From Paraburkholderia tropica (lineage in GTDB: Bacteria; Pseudomonadota; Gammaproteobacteria; Burkholderiales; Burkholderiaceae), in the NCBI RefSeq assembly GCF_914484835.1, contig NZ_CAJZAR010000028.1:124001-188000 (forward strand): 64,000 bases of DNA. Reading direction: 5' to 3'. Shown here piece after piece: positions 41,498 to 50,023 of the stretch (within the stretch, counting starts at the first letter, position 1; the number at the start of each line of letters is the position of its first letter). Position numbers and translations under genes: made by a program. Under the pieces are notes generated by a model, which saw nothing but the letters and a program-made list of their open reading frames with translations, had not been told where the DNA came from and searched no databases.

Positions 41498-44055
41498 TGC
41501 GGCCTCCAGCCGGGCGGCGGCGCGCTTGCGCGACCGCCTTCCGGGTAGAACGTTTCGATGGCGTCGCCCGCGTTTTCGCCGGATGCCGTGAGCAGACGGT
41601 GCACGAACTGAAGCGCGTCGCCTTGCCGGCGCGCGCGCGTGAGCACTTCGCCGCGATCGAACAGCATGTAGGGACGGCGCAAGCCGATGTGAATCCGCTC
41701 GACGCGCTGCGCGAGGCCCGCGAGCAGCGCCGGATGTTCGGCGAGGCGCGCGAAGACCAGCGCTTCGCGACTGTCGCCGACGAAATCGCAGACGTGCTCC
41801 GAATACCACTGATCGGCCAGCTCGCACGCGTGCCGATGAACGGTGAACGGATGGCGGGCTTGCGCGAGGGCTTCGTCGGCGTCGTCGTTATCGCTTTGCG
41901 AGAGATCGCGATTGCGCAAGACGGGGCGCTCGTCGATGTCGTCGTGCGTATCGAGCAGGCTCGCGAGGCTCTCGGGAATGCGCCCCGGTTCCGCAGCCAG
42001 CGTGTCGGGCGATTCGATGCGCACGCACACTTCCTGAAGCCGGATGCGCGCGATGCGCTGGCCCCGGCTCGACGCGATCTCCACGTCGACGTCCTGAAGC
42101 GTGTGAAAGCGCCGCGGATTCCACGTCCGCACCTCGGTGACGACATCGAGTTGTTCGCAATCGAAAAACGTGGCGGGTTCGAGGTAGTCGATGTCGAGCG
42201 CGATCGGCACGAAGCCAGTTGCATGGTCGCGGATCATCGCGGCATGCGCGACGGCGTGTTCGATCAGCCACGCCGACCAGCCCATGAAGGCGAACGAGAA
42301 GGCCGCGCGCGGCTTGAGTTGCAGATGCGTGAACATGCCGCTGCTGCTGGTGAGCCGCAATGTCGTGAGGCGGCGCGGCGCGGTGGGCTGGGTGAGGTGT
42401 TGCGCGCCGCTTGCGGACGATGTGCCCGACGGCGCAGGATTGGTGGGCTCGGTCAGCATCGCGTAACCGCGCAAGGTCATGAATGCCGGGCACGACGCGC
42501 GCATCGTGACATCCTCGAACAGCACGCGCGCGCGTGCGAGGTTGCGCGGGTCGAGCGGCGTGCTCGATGATGCGCAAGATTGCGCGCGGTATTGCGCGAT
42601 TTCATCGTCGAGCAACGCCGCGACGAGTGCGTGAGTGATCGTGCGTCCATCGACGAGCCGGGTGCCGTGATGCAGCCACTGCCAGACCTGCATGCGCGCA
42701 ATCTCGACCGTCGCCGCGCCCTCCATCAAGCCGAACAGCCGCACCGAGCCGCGTCCGCGCAGCCACGCGTCCAGATAACGGATCGCGACCGCGATATTCG
42801 CCCGCAGACCCGCCTCGGTGACGCCCGTGCCCAGCCGCTCCACGGCGACGAGCGTTTGTGCCGGCATCGTGGCTTCGCCCAACGGCCGGTCGATCTGATT
42901 CGGCCGTCCTTCGAGTACGCGCCCGAACGCGACATGACATACCGGCACGAGATCAGGATGAACGACCCACGTGCCGTCGAAGCCCTCGTCGGCCTCGCTC
43001 TCCTTGTCGCGCCGCACGGCATCGATCGCACGCGCGCGCGCGACGGGGTCGTGGCGGTCGGGAATCTGCGTGGATACGCCGCCCAGTGCATGTGCTTTGC
43101 GCCGATGGCAGGTCTGCACCAGACGCTCCGCATAAGCGCGCAAGAAGCGCTGCGACGCGCTCAGTTGCGAGCGATCGGGAAAGACGCATGCCTCGCGTTC
43201 CTTGAACACCTTGGCAATGCTAAATAAATAGTCCCAGCGACCTGCGGAGAGTCCGCTTGCATAGGGACCGAGCGCATGCAGGATTTCATCCATCTGCCAG
43301 GCCGCGCCGATATGCTCGATGATCGCGGTCGCGCGAATGCTGCCGCGTGGTACAGGCAGCGCCTTCTCCGCGAATTCGAAGACGTCGTGCCAGAGCCTGG
43401 CTTCGGCGGCACGCTCGAGTTTGGGTAGATAGAAATAGGGTCCGCTGCCGCGCGCGATCAGCGTCTGCGCGCAGTGATAAAAATACAGTCCGAAGTCGAC
43501 GAGGCTGGCGCAGGCCGGCGCATTCGCGATGCGCAAATGGCACTCGGGAAGATGCCAGCCGCGCGGCCGCACGACGATGGCCGTTTTCGCGGCGCCGATT
43601 CGATAATCGCGCCCCGACACGTCGTGATACTCGATCGTGCCTTCCACGGCCTCGCGCAGATTGCGCTGGCTGATCATCGCGTTGTGCCAGGTCGGCGACA
43701 TGGCGTCTTCGAGGTCCGCGATCCATACCTGGGCGCCCGCGTTGAGCGCGTTGATGACGACCTTGCGGTTCTCGGCGGGACTCGCGATTTCCACCCGGCG
43801 ATCGACGAGATCCGGGGGCGGGGGCGGAACGCGCCAGCTGTTGTCGTTGCGGATGCCTGCCGTATCGGCGAGAAAGTTGAATGATTCGCGGCTGGTGGAT
43901 TGCGATAACGTCTCGCGTTCGGCCAGCAGTGCATTGCGCCGTGCGCCGAATGAATCATGGAGTGCCCATACGAAATCGAGTGCGCCGTTTGATAACACGT
44001 CGCTAAAGGGCGCGATTAACTGGCGGTGGATCGCGTTGCAATCGAATGTAGCCAT
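41494..44055 (-). CDS. malate-synthase-like domain fused to C-terminal hotdog-like domains
   Basis: The first approximately 530 of 853 residues align with malate synthase A: IADLEDAMSPTWHNAM, VRPRGWHLPECHL, PRGSIRATAIIEHI, GRWDYLFSIAKVF, GTWVVHPDLVPV and LMEGAATVEIARMQVWQW. Malate synthases join glyoxylate and acetyl-CoA. Here the signature that usually reads R-D-H-x2-GLN-x-GRWDY has Gly-Pro-Tyr in place of R-D-H and Ser for Asn, and the late DFLTLPAY block, which I recall as carrying the catalytic Asp, reads AFMTLRGY. The last 280 residues (FSFAFMGWSAWLIEHAVAHA, IALDIDYLEPATFFDCEQLD, then VERIHIGLRRPYMLFDRGEV) look like two hotdog/thioesterase-type units. It is first in the operon and probably acts on an acyl thioester, perhaps not with glyoxylate. 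Confidence 0.85.
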   Translation of the reverse strand: MATFDCNAIHRQLIAPFSDVLSNGALDFVWALHDSFGARRNALLAERETLSQSTSRESFNFLADTAGIRNDNSWRVPPPPPDLVDRRVEIASPAENRKVVINALNAGAQVWIADLEDAMSPTWHNAMISQRNLREAVEGTIEYHDVSGRDYRIGAAKTAIVVRPRGWHLPECHLRIANAPACASLVDFGLYFYHCAQTLIARGSGPYFYLPKLERAAEARLWHDVFEFAEKALPVPRGSIRATAIIEHIGAAWQMDEILHALGPYASGLSAGRWDYLFSIAKVFKEREACVFPDRSQLSASQRFLRAYAERLVQTCHRRKAHALGGVSTQIPDRHDPVARARAIDAVRRDKESEADEGFDGTWVVHPDLVPVCHVAFGRVLEGRPNQIDRPLGEATMPAQTLVAVERLGTGVTEAGLRANIAVAIRYLDAWLRGRGSVRLFGLMEGAATVEIARMQVWQWLHHGTRLVDGRTITHALVAALLDDEIAQYRAQSCASSSTPLDPRNLARARVLFEDVTMRASCPAFMTLRGYAMLTEPTNPAPSGTSSASGAQHLTQPTAPRRLTTLRLTSSSGMFTHLQLKPRAAFSFAFMGWSAWLIEHAVAHAAMIRDHATGFVPIALDIDYLEPATFFDCEQLDVVTEVRTWNPRRFHTLQDVDVEIASSRGQRIARIRLQEVCVRIESPDTLAAEPGRIPESLASLLDTHDDIDERPVLRNRDLSQSDNDDADEALAQARHPFTVHRHACELADQWYSEHVCDFVGDSREALVFARLAEHPALLAGLAQRVERIHIGLRRPYMLFDRGEVLTRARRQGDALQFVHRLLTASGENAGDAIETFYPEGGRASAPPPGWRPQ

Positions 44056-44470
44056 TTCGCGCGGGCATTCCGGTGAATTTCAGGCATGCGGAAGCAACGC
44101 GGCGCGCGCAACGGCGCGTCGCATGACGGATACGGTATGCACGTATCAAAACATCCGGTTTCGAACGGCTGGAAAAGCGCGTCTGCTGCGGGAGCGGACG
44201 AAATGCTGTCTTATTGATAGGCGATTTGCCTGATCAATTCAAGCGTCGAACTAATCCGGTTTATATGTTCCATGCGCATTAAATAGAAATAATGAAACCC
44301 GGAGGATTACGCCTCAGCTATTTTTTCTGGCCTAATTAGGTGTGCATCCGATCGAACAGATTGTGCGGAATCAGGTTAGTTATCAGTCATCTCGTAGCGT
44401 AAGTGACGGTCGCGCGGATCGAAGTGAGCAACTCGTCGCGCGCGGACCGTGAACTCAAATCATCCAACCC
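44056..44470. other. promoter-bearing intergenic region of the nine-gene operon
   Basis: It is markedly AT-rich for this genome from about 44200 to 44400 and holds no gene. The best promoter reads leftward (44214-44242). The right part is the 3' flank of the beta-propeller gene, without a clear terminator. Confidence 0.55.
44214..44242 (-). promoter_or_regulatory. candidate sigma70 promoter of the nine-gene operon
   Basis: On the minus strand a -35 of TTGAAT (44242-44237) and a -10 of TATCAA (44219-44214) are 17 bp apart, each matching four of six consensus bases. A start near 44207 would leave a leader of about 150 bases before the ATG at 44055. Confidence 0.5.
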
Positions 44471-45523
44471 TCAGCGCAGCACCTTCACGCACCCACTGGC
44501 GCAATGCGCATCGCCCGCTGCAATCGGTGCAAAAAACGCATTGCCATCGGCCGCAATCGAGTGCGCCGCTTTACCCGTCGGCACATTGCGCAGCCAGCGC
44601 TTGCTGTGCGCGTCGATGAATCCGATCACCGGGCCACCGGGATTGGCGACTGCGGCAAGACCATAGCGCCCGGAAGCGGCGTCGTACCAGACCTCGTCCG
44701 AACCGCCCACCTGGTCGAACGAAGCGGTTTCCGCGCCGGTACGCGAATCGATCAACAACGACTTCGCTGGAAATCCGGCTTCGACCGCATCGTTGCTGCA
44801 ACCGACCAGGATCTGACCGTCGGGGCCAGCGGCGAGCCCCGCGGGCATGCAACGCGCGACGTGAATCATGCGCTCCAGTTTCGCGCTGCGTGGCTCGATC
44901 ACCGCGATGCCGCCATCTTCCTTGTGTCCGTCGAGTACCGGTACGGCAAGAAATAGCTTCTTCGTTGTCGGTTCCCAAACCGGCTGCTCGATGCCGTCTG
45001 TTGCCTGGGGCAGCACGAGTTTCGCCTTCACTTCATAGGGCGCGCGCGTGGAAATCAGCGAAACGAACGGCGGGTCGTCGGCATTATTGGCGGCGGCGAT
45101 CAACTGGTCTTGCGAATCGTAGGCCAACTCGTCGACCCGCTTGATGCCGCCGGTCGAGACCGTCGCGAGCATCTTCTTCGACGCGATATCGATGACCTTG
45201 ACGTTGCTATTGCCGTCGCCTGCCCAAATTTGCTTGCCGACGATGACGATGCCATTCGGCCCGCCCATGTCGGTCGCTTTCGCGCCGGAGAATCCGGTCA
45301 ACCGGCCTGTGTAGCGAAGCGTATGGGTGTCAAACAGATCGATGGACGCATTCGATCGGTCCGCGAGCGCATAGAGACCGTGGCTTGCATAGCCAATATC
45401 GAAGCTTGCGAGCGGCGCACCGGGAATGGCGAGCGTTTCCTCAGGCTGCGGCGTTTTCGCGCAAACGGAAACGCCAATGAGCAAACTGATGGCTGCGACA
45501 ACGCTGCGCTGAATAAGGGTCAT
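44471..45523 (-). CDS. exported beta-propeller (YVTN/SMP-30-like) protein
   Basis: This 350-residue protein has a signal peptide (MTLIQRSVVAAISLLIGVSV, cleavage near CAK) and a series of about six repeats such as TDMGGPNGIVIVGKQIWAGD, VKVIDIASKKMLATVSTGG and IAVIEPRSAKLERMIHVARC, typical of YVTN/NHL-type beta-propellers. Three cysteines of the mature part (MIHVARCMP, LVGCSND, and CASGC at the end) may form disulfides. It is probably periplasmic. It lies upstream of the nine-gene operon on the same strand, 415 bp away, and is divergent from the ATP-grasp cluster. Function is unknown. Confidence 0.82.
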   Translation of the reverse strand: MTLIQRSVVAAISLLIGVSVCAKTPQPEETLAIPGAPLASFDIGYASHGLYALADRSNASIDLFDTHTLRYTGRLTGFSGAKATDMGGPNGIVIVGKQIWAGDGNSNVKVIDIASKKMLATVSTGGIKRVDELAYDSQDQLIAAANNADDPPFVSLISTRAPYEVKAKLVLPQATDGIEQPVWEPTTKKLFLAVPVLDGHKEDGGIAVIEPRSAKLERMIHVARCMPAGLAAGPDGQILVGCSNDAVEAGFPAKSLLIDSRTGAETASFDQVGGSDEVWYDAASGRYGLAAVANPGGPVIGFIDAHSKRWLRNVPTGKAAHSIAADGNAFFAPIAAGDAHCASGCVKVLR

Positions 45524-45903
45524 GAGCGGAGAGATGAAAGATGAACGGTGGAAAGGGCGTGAGTTCGATCTCGACAGATCACGAAGGAATTCACCCCGCG
45601 CACGCGATTTTGCACCGACGCTCCTTAAGAGAAGGTTAGATGGGAAATCATCTTCGGAAAATTCGTTCGTGCAATTGGCTGGAAAGAAATAGGCGATCGA
45701 TTCGTTGGTTACTCAACTGATTGTGACAATCCGGTTAAATAAAAAATGATGGCTATCCAGTTCTTTCCGGGTATTTCATGGCGTTAAGGATTTCATAAGC
45801 AGGCTTGTCTTAGGCTCCGTGCCGTTCCGTTCGGCCTTGTGTTCCGTTCGGTTCATTTCAGATGAACCGGTGCGAAATCGCACCGCAATCCGAAGGACGC
45901 ATT
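45524..45903. other. divergent regulatory region with tandem hairpins
   Basis: No gene is supported. Features from left to right are an AT-rich block around 45640-45780, a 13-bp dyad gattg-tga-caatc (45719-45731), two direct copies of gttccgttcgg (45824-45834 and 45841-45851), and two adjacent hairpins ending 20 bases before the peptide start. It must hold the promoters of the beta-propeller gene (leftward) and of the peptide/ATP-grasp/aminotransferase trio (rightward). Confidence 0.55.
45849..45883 (+). promoter_or_regulatory. two tandem hairpins in the leader of the peptide gene
   Basis: An 8-bp stem (cggttcat/atgaaccg, 45849-45856 with 45862-45869) is followed at once by a 6-bp stem (gtgcga/tcgcac, 45870-45875 with 45878-45883). 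The accaagg-like ribosome-binding site (cgaagga) and GTG start lie just after. An attenuation or translational control element is possible. Confidence 0.45.
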
Positions 45904-46095
45904 GTGAACAAGCCGCCACGCAAGGCAAATCCGTTCGTGCTGATCGACTGCACTGCCACCAGGCAGGAATCGGTCGCGCAAGCGCAAAACCGGGAATCGA
46001 CATTCGCCGTTCAGGTGCCGGTATTCGAGGATGAAGTGGGTTATATCGGCGAATCGCCCGCACTCCATAGAGCGTTGAAAGATGAGGTCCGCTGA
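45904..46095 (+). CDS. 63-residue peptide preceding an ATP-grasp ligase
   Basis: The GTG at 45904 has a gaaggac site eight bases upstream; the in-frame ATG at 45862 falls inside a hairpin and lacks a site. The peptide starts VNKPPRKANPFVLIDC, has one Cys, and ends with the acidic segment VPVFEDEVGYIGESPALHRA followed by LKDEVR. It has no signal peptide or known domain. The stop is one base before the ATG of the ATP-grasp gene, so they are translated together. A short peptide in front of an ATP-grasp ligase is the layout of graspetide-like and amino-acid-adding systems, so it may be a precursor or scaffold; a small subunit is the other option. Confidence 0.65.
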   Translation: MNKPPRKANPFVLIDCTATRQESVAQAQNRESTFAVQVPVFEDEVGYIGESPALHRALKDEVR

Positions 46096-46096
46096 C

Positions 46097-47359
46097 ATGG
46101 CGAATTCGCAATCGCAATCGCAATCGGACTCGGAAGCGCCTTATCAAGCGCGAGGTCTTTCCGCATTGCTACGTTTGGCGGCAACGGGAGGCGATATTGC
46201 GCAACTGGGCGCGACACTGCTCGAATATAACCAGACGCACGACGACCCGCAGGCGTTGCTGGATCTTGCATGGGTGCTTGAATTGAAGTTCGAGCGCGAT
46301 TCGGCGCTGTCGGTCCAGCAACTGGCGATCGGCATGCAGCGCCTTTACCGCATTCGCCATGCCGCTTCGCGCGAGCCCGTAAAACTGCTGGTTTTCAAGG
46401 CGGCGGGCGATCTCATGACCAATACGCCGTTCGAATGTCTCGTCGCGCATGCGGATTTCCAGATCGACGTGCTGTATGTGAATGAGGCACTCGAAGCGGA
46501 TTTTCGTTTGCCCGAGCACGACGTCATTCTCGTCGGCCCTTGCGCGCTGGATGGAAACCGTCCGGCTCTGGCGCGCATCGCGGCATTGCTCGAACACACG
46601 CCTGCGCCAATTATCAATCGGCCAGACCGCATTCCGTGCACGACGCGCGATGGCGCGTGGAATCTGCTCGGTGGCGAAGCGGGTATTTGCATGGCGCGCA
46701 CGGTGCGCGTCGGGCGCGCGGCACTGGTGGCGCGAATCAACGCCACAGAGCGCAGCGACGATGTCCTTGGCGTGGCGTTTCCGATGATTATTCGCCCGGT
46801 GGGATCGCACGCCGGGCAAGGTCTGGCGCGCGTCCTGACGATGGACGAACTGACGCATTACGTGAATCAGTCGGATCGCAATGAATTCTATATTGCGTCC
46901 TATATCGATTACCGCAGCGCCGATGGGCTGTTCAGAAAATACCGGATCGCGCTAATCGACGGCATGCCGTATATCTCGCATATGGGGATTTCGGCCCACT
47001 GGATGGTGCATTACCCGTATGAGGAAATGCTCGCGCACCCGGAGCGTCGCGACGAAGAGGCGCGTTTCATGGCGACATTCGATGCGGATTTCGCGCAGCG
47101 CCATCGAGACGCACTGTCGACGGTCGCGAAGCTCACCGGGCTCGATTATGTCGGGCTCGATTGCGCGGAAACGGCGGACGGACGCCTCGTGATTTTCGAA
47201 ATCGCCACTGCGATGGTGGTGCACGACATGGACGACCCACAGGCGTTTCCCTATAAACCGGCCCGTATGCAGCGCTTTTTCGACGCGTTCTGCGCAATGG
47301 TCGTACGCAAGGCAACAACGAAACGAGAACACGATGACCACACGCTGCAACGAGCTTAA
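46097..47359 (+). CDS. ATP-grasp ligase with N-terminal helical (TPR-like) region
   Basis: The ATG at 46097 (MANSQSQSQSDSEAPYQARG) gives 420 residues. Residues 20-90 are helical repeats (LGATLLEYNQTHDDPQALLD). A pre-ATP-grasp Rossmann-like domain follows (LLVFKAAGDLMTNTPFECLV, DVILVGPCALDG), then the ATP-grasp fold: FPMIIRPVGSHAGQGLARVL (phosphate loop), FRKYRIALIDGMPYISHMGI, and the metal-binding end LDYVGLDCAETADGRLVIFE. The last part (VVHDMDDPQAFPYKPARMQ) is conserved in a family usually annotated as TPR or RimK-like. It would join a carboxylate to an amine with ATP. The SerC-like gene overlaps its 3' end by 26 bases. Confidence 0.88.
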   Translation: MANSQSQSQSDSEAPYQARGLSALLRLAATGGDIAQLGATLLEYNQTHDDPQALLDLAWVLELKFERDSALSVQQLAIGMQRLYRIRHAASREPVKLLVFKAAGDLMTNTPFECLVAHADFQIDVLYVNEALEADFRLPEHDVILVGPCALDGNRPALARIAALLEHTPAPIINRPDRIPCTTRDGAWNLLGGEAGICMARTVRVGRAALVARINATERSDDVLGVAFPMIIRPVGSHAGQGLARVLTMDELTHYVNQSDRNEFYIASYIDYRSADGLFRKYRIALIDGMPYISHMGISAHWMVHYPYEEMLAHPERRDEEARFMATFDADFAQRHRDALSTVAKLTGLDYVGLDCAETADGRLVIFEIATAMVVHDMDDPQAFPYKPARMQRFFDAFCAMVVRKATTKREHDDHTLQRA

Positions 47360-48434
47360 TTTTTCGGGCGGTCCCGGAGCGCTGCCCGCATCGGTGCTCC
47401 TGCAAACTCAGCGTGCGATCGAGGCACTGCCTGAGACGGGGCTATCGGTACTTGGAATGAGCCATCGTTCGGAATGGTTTTTGTCGCTGGTCGAGGAAGC
47501 GTCACAGAATTTGCGGGCTTTGCTGGGCCTCTCCGACGATTACGAAATCGCCTTTATGCAGGGCGGCAGCAGTCTGCAGTTCGCGACCATTCCGATGAAT
47601 TTCGCGGGCGCGCGCTGGGCGCCGCCGCAATACATCAGTTCCGGCTATTGGAGCCGCCGCGCGACCGCGGAAGCGCAACGCGTTTATCGATGCGGCGTGG
47701 CGTGGGACGGCGAGCGTACGCGCTATAGCGAATTGCCCGATCTCGCGAAACTCGATATCGACCCGCGCGCGGCCTATTTGCATTACGTCTCGAACGAAAC
47801 CGTGGAAGGGCTGCAATTCGGCGCGCAGGAAGCCCCGTCGAATGTGGCGCTGATTGCCGATATGTCATCGGACTTTCTCTCGGCTCCCGTCGACACCGAA
47901 CGATATTCGATGATCTACGCGCACGCGCAGAAAAACCTCGGCCCTTCGGGCGTGACGGTTGCACTGGTGAAGCGTGCGTTGCTCGAACGCATTCCCGACG
48001 GTCTTCCTGCGATACTCGATTATCGAACGCATATCACGCATCGCTCGAATTACAACACGCCGCCGGTATTCGCCATTTATGTGTTGACGCTCGTTTCGCG
48101 TTGGTTGCGCGACGAAATCGGTGGCTTGCACGCCATGCGCGCCATCAACGAGCAGAAATCGGCCATGATTTACGGCACGCTCGAATCGTTGGGCGACGCC
48201 GTGCGCATTCACGCAAAAGCGCCGTGGCGCTCGCACATGAACGTGGCGTTTTCGTTCGGTGACGAGCGGCTCGATCGCGCTTTCGTCGAATTTGCGGGTG
48301 AGCGGAATATGACCGGGCTGGAAGGCCATCGTTCGCTCGGCGGCATTCGCGCGTCGCTTTATAACGCAGTCACCGGGGAAGCGGTCGCTGCCCTTTGCGA
48401 AGCGATACGCGAATTCGCCATCAAGCGGCACTAA
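47334..48434 (+). CDS. SerC-like class V aminotransferase
   Basis: This 366-residue protein aligns from end to end with phosphoserine aminotransferase: NELNFSGGPGALPASVLLQT, VLGMSHRSEWFLSLVEEA, IAFMQGGSSLQFATIPMN, and the PLP-lysine block YAHAQKNLGPSGVTVALVK. RNMTGLEGHRSLGGIRASLY at the end corresponds to the SerC substrate site. The housekeeping serC normally sits with pheA/aroA/cmk; this copy is overlapped by an ATP-grasp gene, so it probably makes a dedicated amino acid or amine for that ligase. It could also be a redundant SerC. Confidence 0.92.
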   Translation: MTTRCNELNFSGGPGALPASVLLQTQRAIEALPETGLSVLGMSHRSEWFLSLVEEASQNLRALLGLSDDYEIAFMQGGSSLQFATIPMNFAGARWAPPQYISSGYWSRRATAEAQRVYRCGVAWDGERTRYSELPDLAKLDIDPRAAYLHYVSNETVEGLQFGAQEAPSNVALIADMSSDFLSAPVDTERYSMIYAHAQKNLGPSGVTVALVKRALLERIPDGLPAILDYRTHITHRSNYNTPPVFAIYVLTLVSRWLRDEIGGLHAMRAINEQKSAMIYGTLESLGDAVRIHAKAPWRSHMNVAFSFGDERLDRAFVEFAGERNMTGLEGHRSLGGIRASLYNAVTGEAVAALCEAIREFAIKRH

Positions 48435-48446
48435 AGGCGAAACCGC

Positions 48447-48471
48447 GCGCGACGGCATCGCGCCGTCGCGC
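48447..48471. terminator. hairpin between convergent serC-like and lipoprotein genes
   Basis: A perfect 10-bp GC-rich stem (gcgcgacggc/gccgtcgcgc) with a 5-base loop lies between the two convergent stops (48434 and 48489). There is no U-run. Confidence 0.65.
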
Positions 48472-48488
48472 ATTCACGTCGGCGCGTA

Positions 48489-48941
48489 TTACGCGCTGTG
48501 CTGCAAACTATCGAATGTATTTAGTAGCGCGTGCATCGCATCCTTGCAGTCCGCCGGCTGAGGCGTGGCCGCGCGCAGCGCGTCCAGTGCGCGGTCGATG
48601 GCCTTGTCGAGACGATGCCAGTCGGCCGGCGCACGCGGCTTGATGCCGGCCTCGGCTTCATCCCACGCAATTTCCAGATCCTTGATACGCGCTTTGGCGG
48701 CGGGTAGATCGCCGCTTTCGACTTTCGCGGCGACGTCGGTAGCGATGGAGCGAAACGCCGCCAGATCGCCGAGCGCCGACGATGCGCTGGCAGGCGTTGG
48801 CGCAGCGGCCTGAACGGCGGTGTCACTGGCCGAATTAGCGGCGGTCGAATCGGCGGATCGCGAACAAGCGCTCGTCGCGAGTATGAGCGCGAATGTGAGC
48901 GCGGCGCAGGCGGATACCCGCGTAGCAGAACGAATGATCAT
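48489..48941 (-). CDS. small lipoprotein of unknown function
   Basis: This 150-residue protein has a lipoprotein signal ([20 protein letters not shown], lipobox TSAC, Cys26), a Ser/Ala linker and a helical C-terminal domain ([37 protein letters not shown]). The domain is found in other Burkholderia relatives, usually next to the same membrane protein as here. It lies 52 bp after that gene on the same strand, so the two are probably co-transcribed. The function is not known. Confidence 0.85.
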   Translation of the reverse strand: MIIRSATRVSACAALTFALILATSACSRSADSTAANSASDTAVQAAAPTPASASSALGDLAAFRSIATDVAAKVESGDLPAAKARIKDLEIAWDEAEAGIKPRAPADWHRLDKAIDRALDALRAATPQPADCKDAMHALLNTFDSLQHSA

Positions 48942-48993
48942 GACGGCTCCTCAGGGAAAGATGTGCGTGTATGTCAATGCGTGTCAATGCGCG

Positions 48994-49776
48994 TCAATGC
49001 GTCGGCGATTCCGCACGACGCGAGCGCGCGTTGAATTCCACCATCGCAACCAGACCGATAATCGCGGCCAGAAAGAGGGCGCTCGTCCATTGCGCGCCGA
49101 AGCCAAATCCGCCGTAAGTGCGTGCTTGTGTCAGCAGGTCGCCGAGCGCGGCGCCGAATGGCCGTGTCAGCACATAGGCGATCCAGAATGTCGCGACGGC
49201 ATTGGCGCCTGCGCGAAAGAGCAGCCAGATCGCGGCAATCAGCGCGCCGAAAATCAGCACGCCGCGCGCAAAGCCAAGTCCCGTGGCTTCCGTCGCGAGA
49301 TCGCCTGCCGCCGTTCCCAATGCAAAGGTGCAGAGAATGGCGGCCCAATAAAATCCTTCGCGTCGGCGCGTTACGATCGTGTGAATCGAAAGCGTGCGTT
49401 CGCTCGCGTACCAGATCGCGAAGATTGCGACGAGCGCGGCGAAAAAGATCGCCGTGCTGAGATAAAGGCTGATATCGAATTTGTCGGTCAGGAGATCGGT
49501 GATCTGCGTGCCGACAATACTGACCAGGACGACCGCAAGCCAATAAAGCCACGGCCGGAAACGGCGCGATCCCATTTGAAGCGCGAGAATCGCGCAGAGC
49601 AGTGTGCACATGACGGCGCGCGTCACGCCTTGTCCCCATCCGGCATTGACCGCCAGATAATCCGCGCCGGTTTCGCCGACGGTCGTCGACAGTATTTTGA
49701 TGACCCAGAACGAGAGTGTGATTTCCGGCACCTTGTTCGGGTTATTCACGGAAGGCGTTGAATACGCGGATGTCAT
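48994..49776 (-). CDS. COG4705-type membrane protein
   Basis: The ATG at 49776 with ggagac eight bases upstream gives 260 residues; a GTG four codons earlier is less likely. There are about seven membrane helices and an internal repeat whose units end in similar motifs: VGETGADYLAVNAGWG, VGTQITDLLTDKF, LGTAAGDLATEATG and FGAALGDLLTQAR. This Gly-x-x-x-x-Gly-Asp pattern is typical of the COG4705 family of uncharacterised membrane-anchored proteins. It probably works with the small lipoprotein encoded downstream. Confidence 0.87.
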   Translation of the reverse strand: MTSAYSTPSVNNPNKVPEITLSFWVIKILSTTVGETGADYLAVNAGWGQGVTRAVMCTLLCAILALQMGSRRFRPWLYWLAVVLVSIVGTQITDLLTDKFDISLYLSTAIFFAALVAIFAIWYASERTLSIHTIVTRRREGFYWAAILCTFALGTAAGDLATEATGLGFARGVLIFGALIAAIWLLFRAGANAVATFWIAYVLTRPFGAALGDLLTQARTYGGFGFGAQWTSALFLAAIIGLVAMVEFNARSRRAESPTH

Positions 49777-50023
49777 ATCCGTCTCCACGACGAAGGGGAA
49801 AGAGAATCGGGCTGCTTCGTTTACATAAAGCCTACGCTTCGAAGCTTAGCTGACGCTTAGCTTGCAGCGTGCATGCCCGAGTCTTTCCGGTCGGGGAGAA
49901 AATACGGTTTCAGCAGTGGATTCGAATTCTGTCTTGCCTGGATCGGACTGGCCGCAGTGGGGCGACCCAGAGTTTCAGATTCGAAGTATCAGGTGCCGGA
50001 TGTCACCGAAACCTTGGACTCGA

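Noticed and set aside
34353..44055. Bioluminescence (lux) operon
   Set aside because: LuxC and LuxE types are present, but luxA, luxB and luxD are absent and the neighbours indicate carrier-protein and sulfur chemistry.
45862..46095. Longer 77-codon form of the peptide gene from the ATG at 45862
   Set aside because: That ATG is within a hairpin and has no ribosome-binding site; the GTG at 45904 has one.
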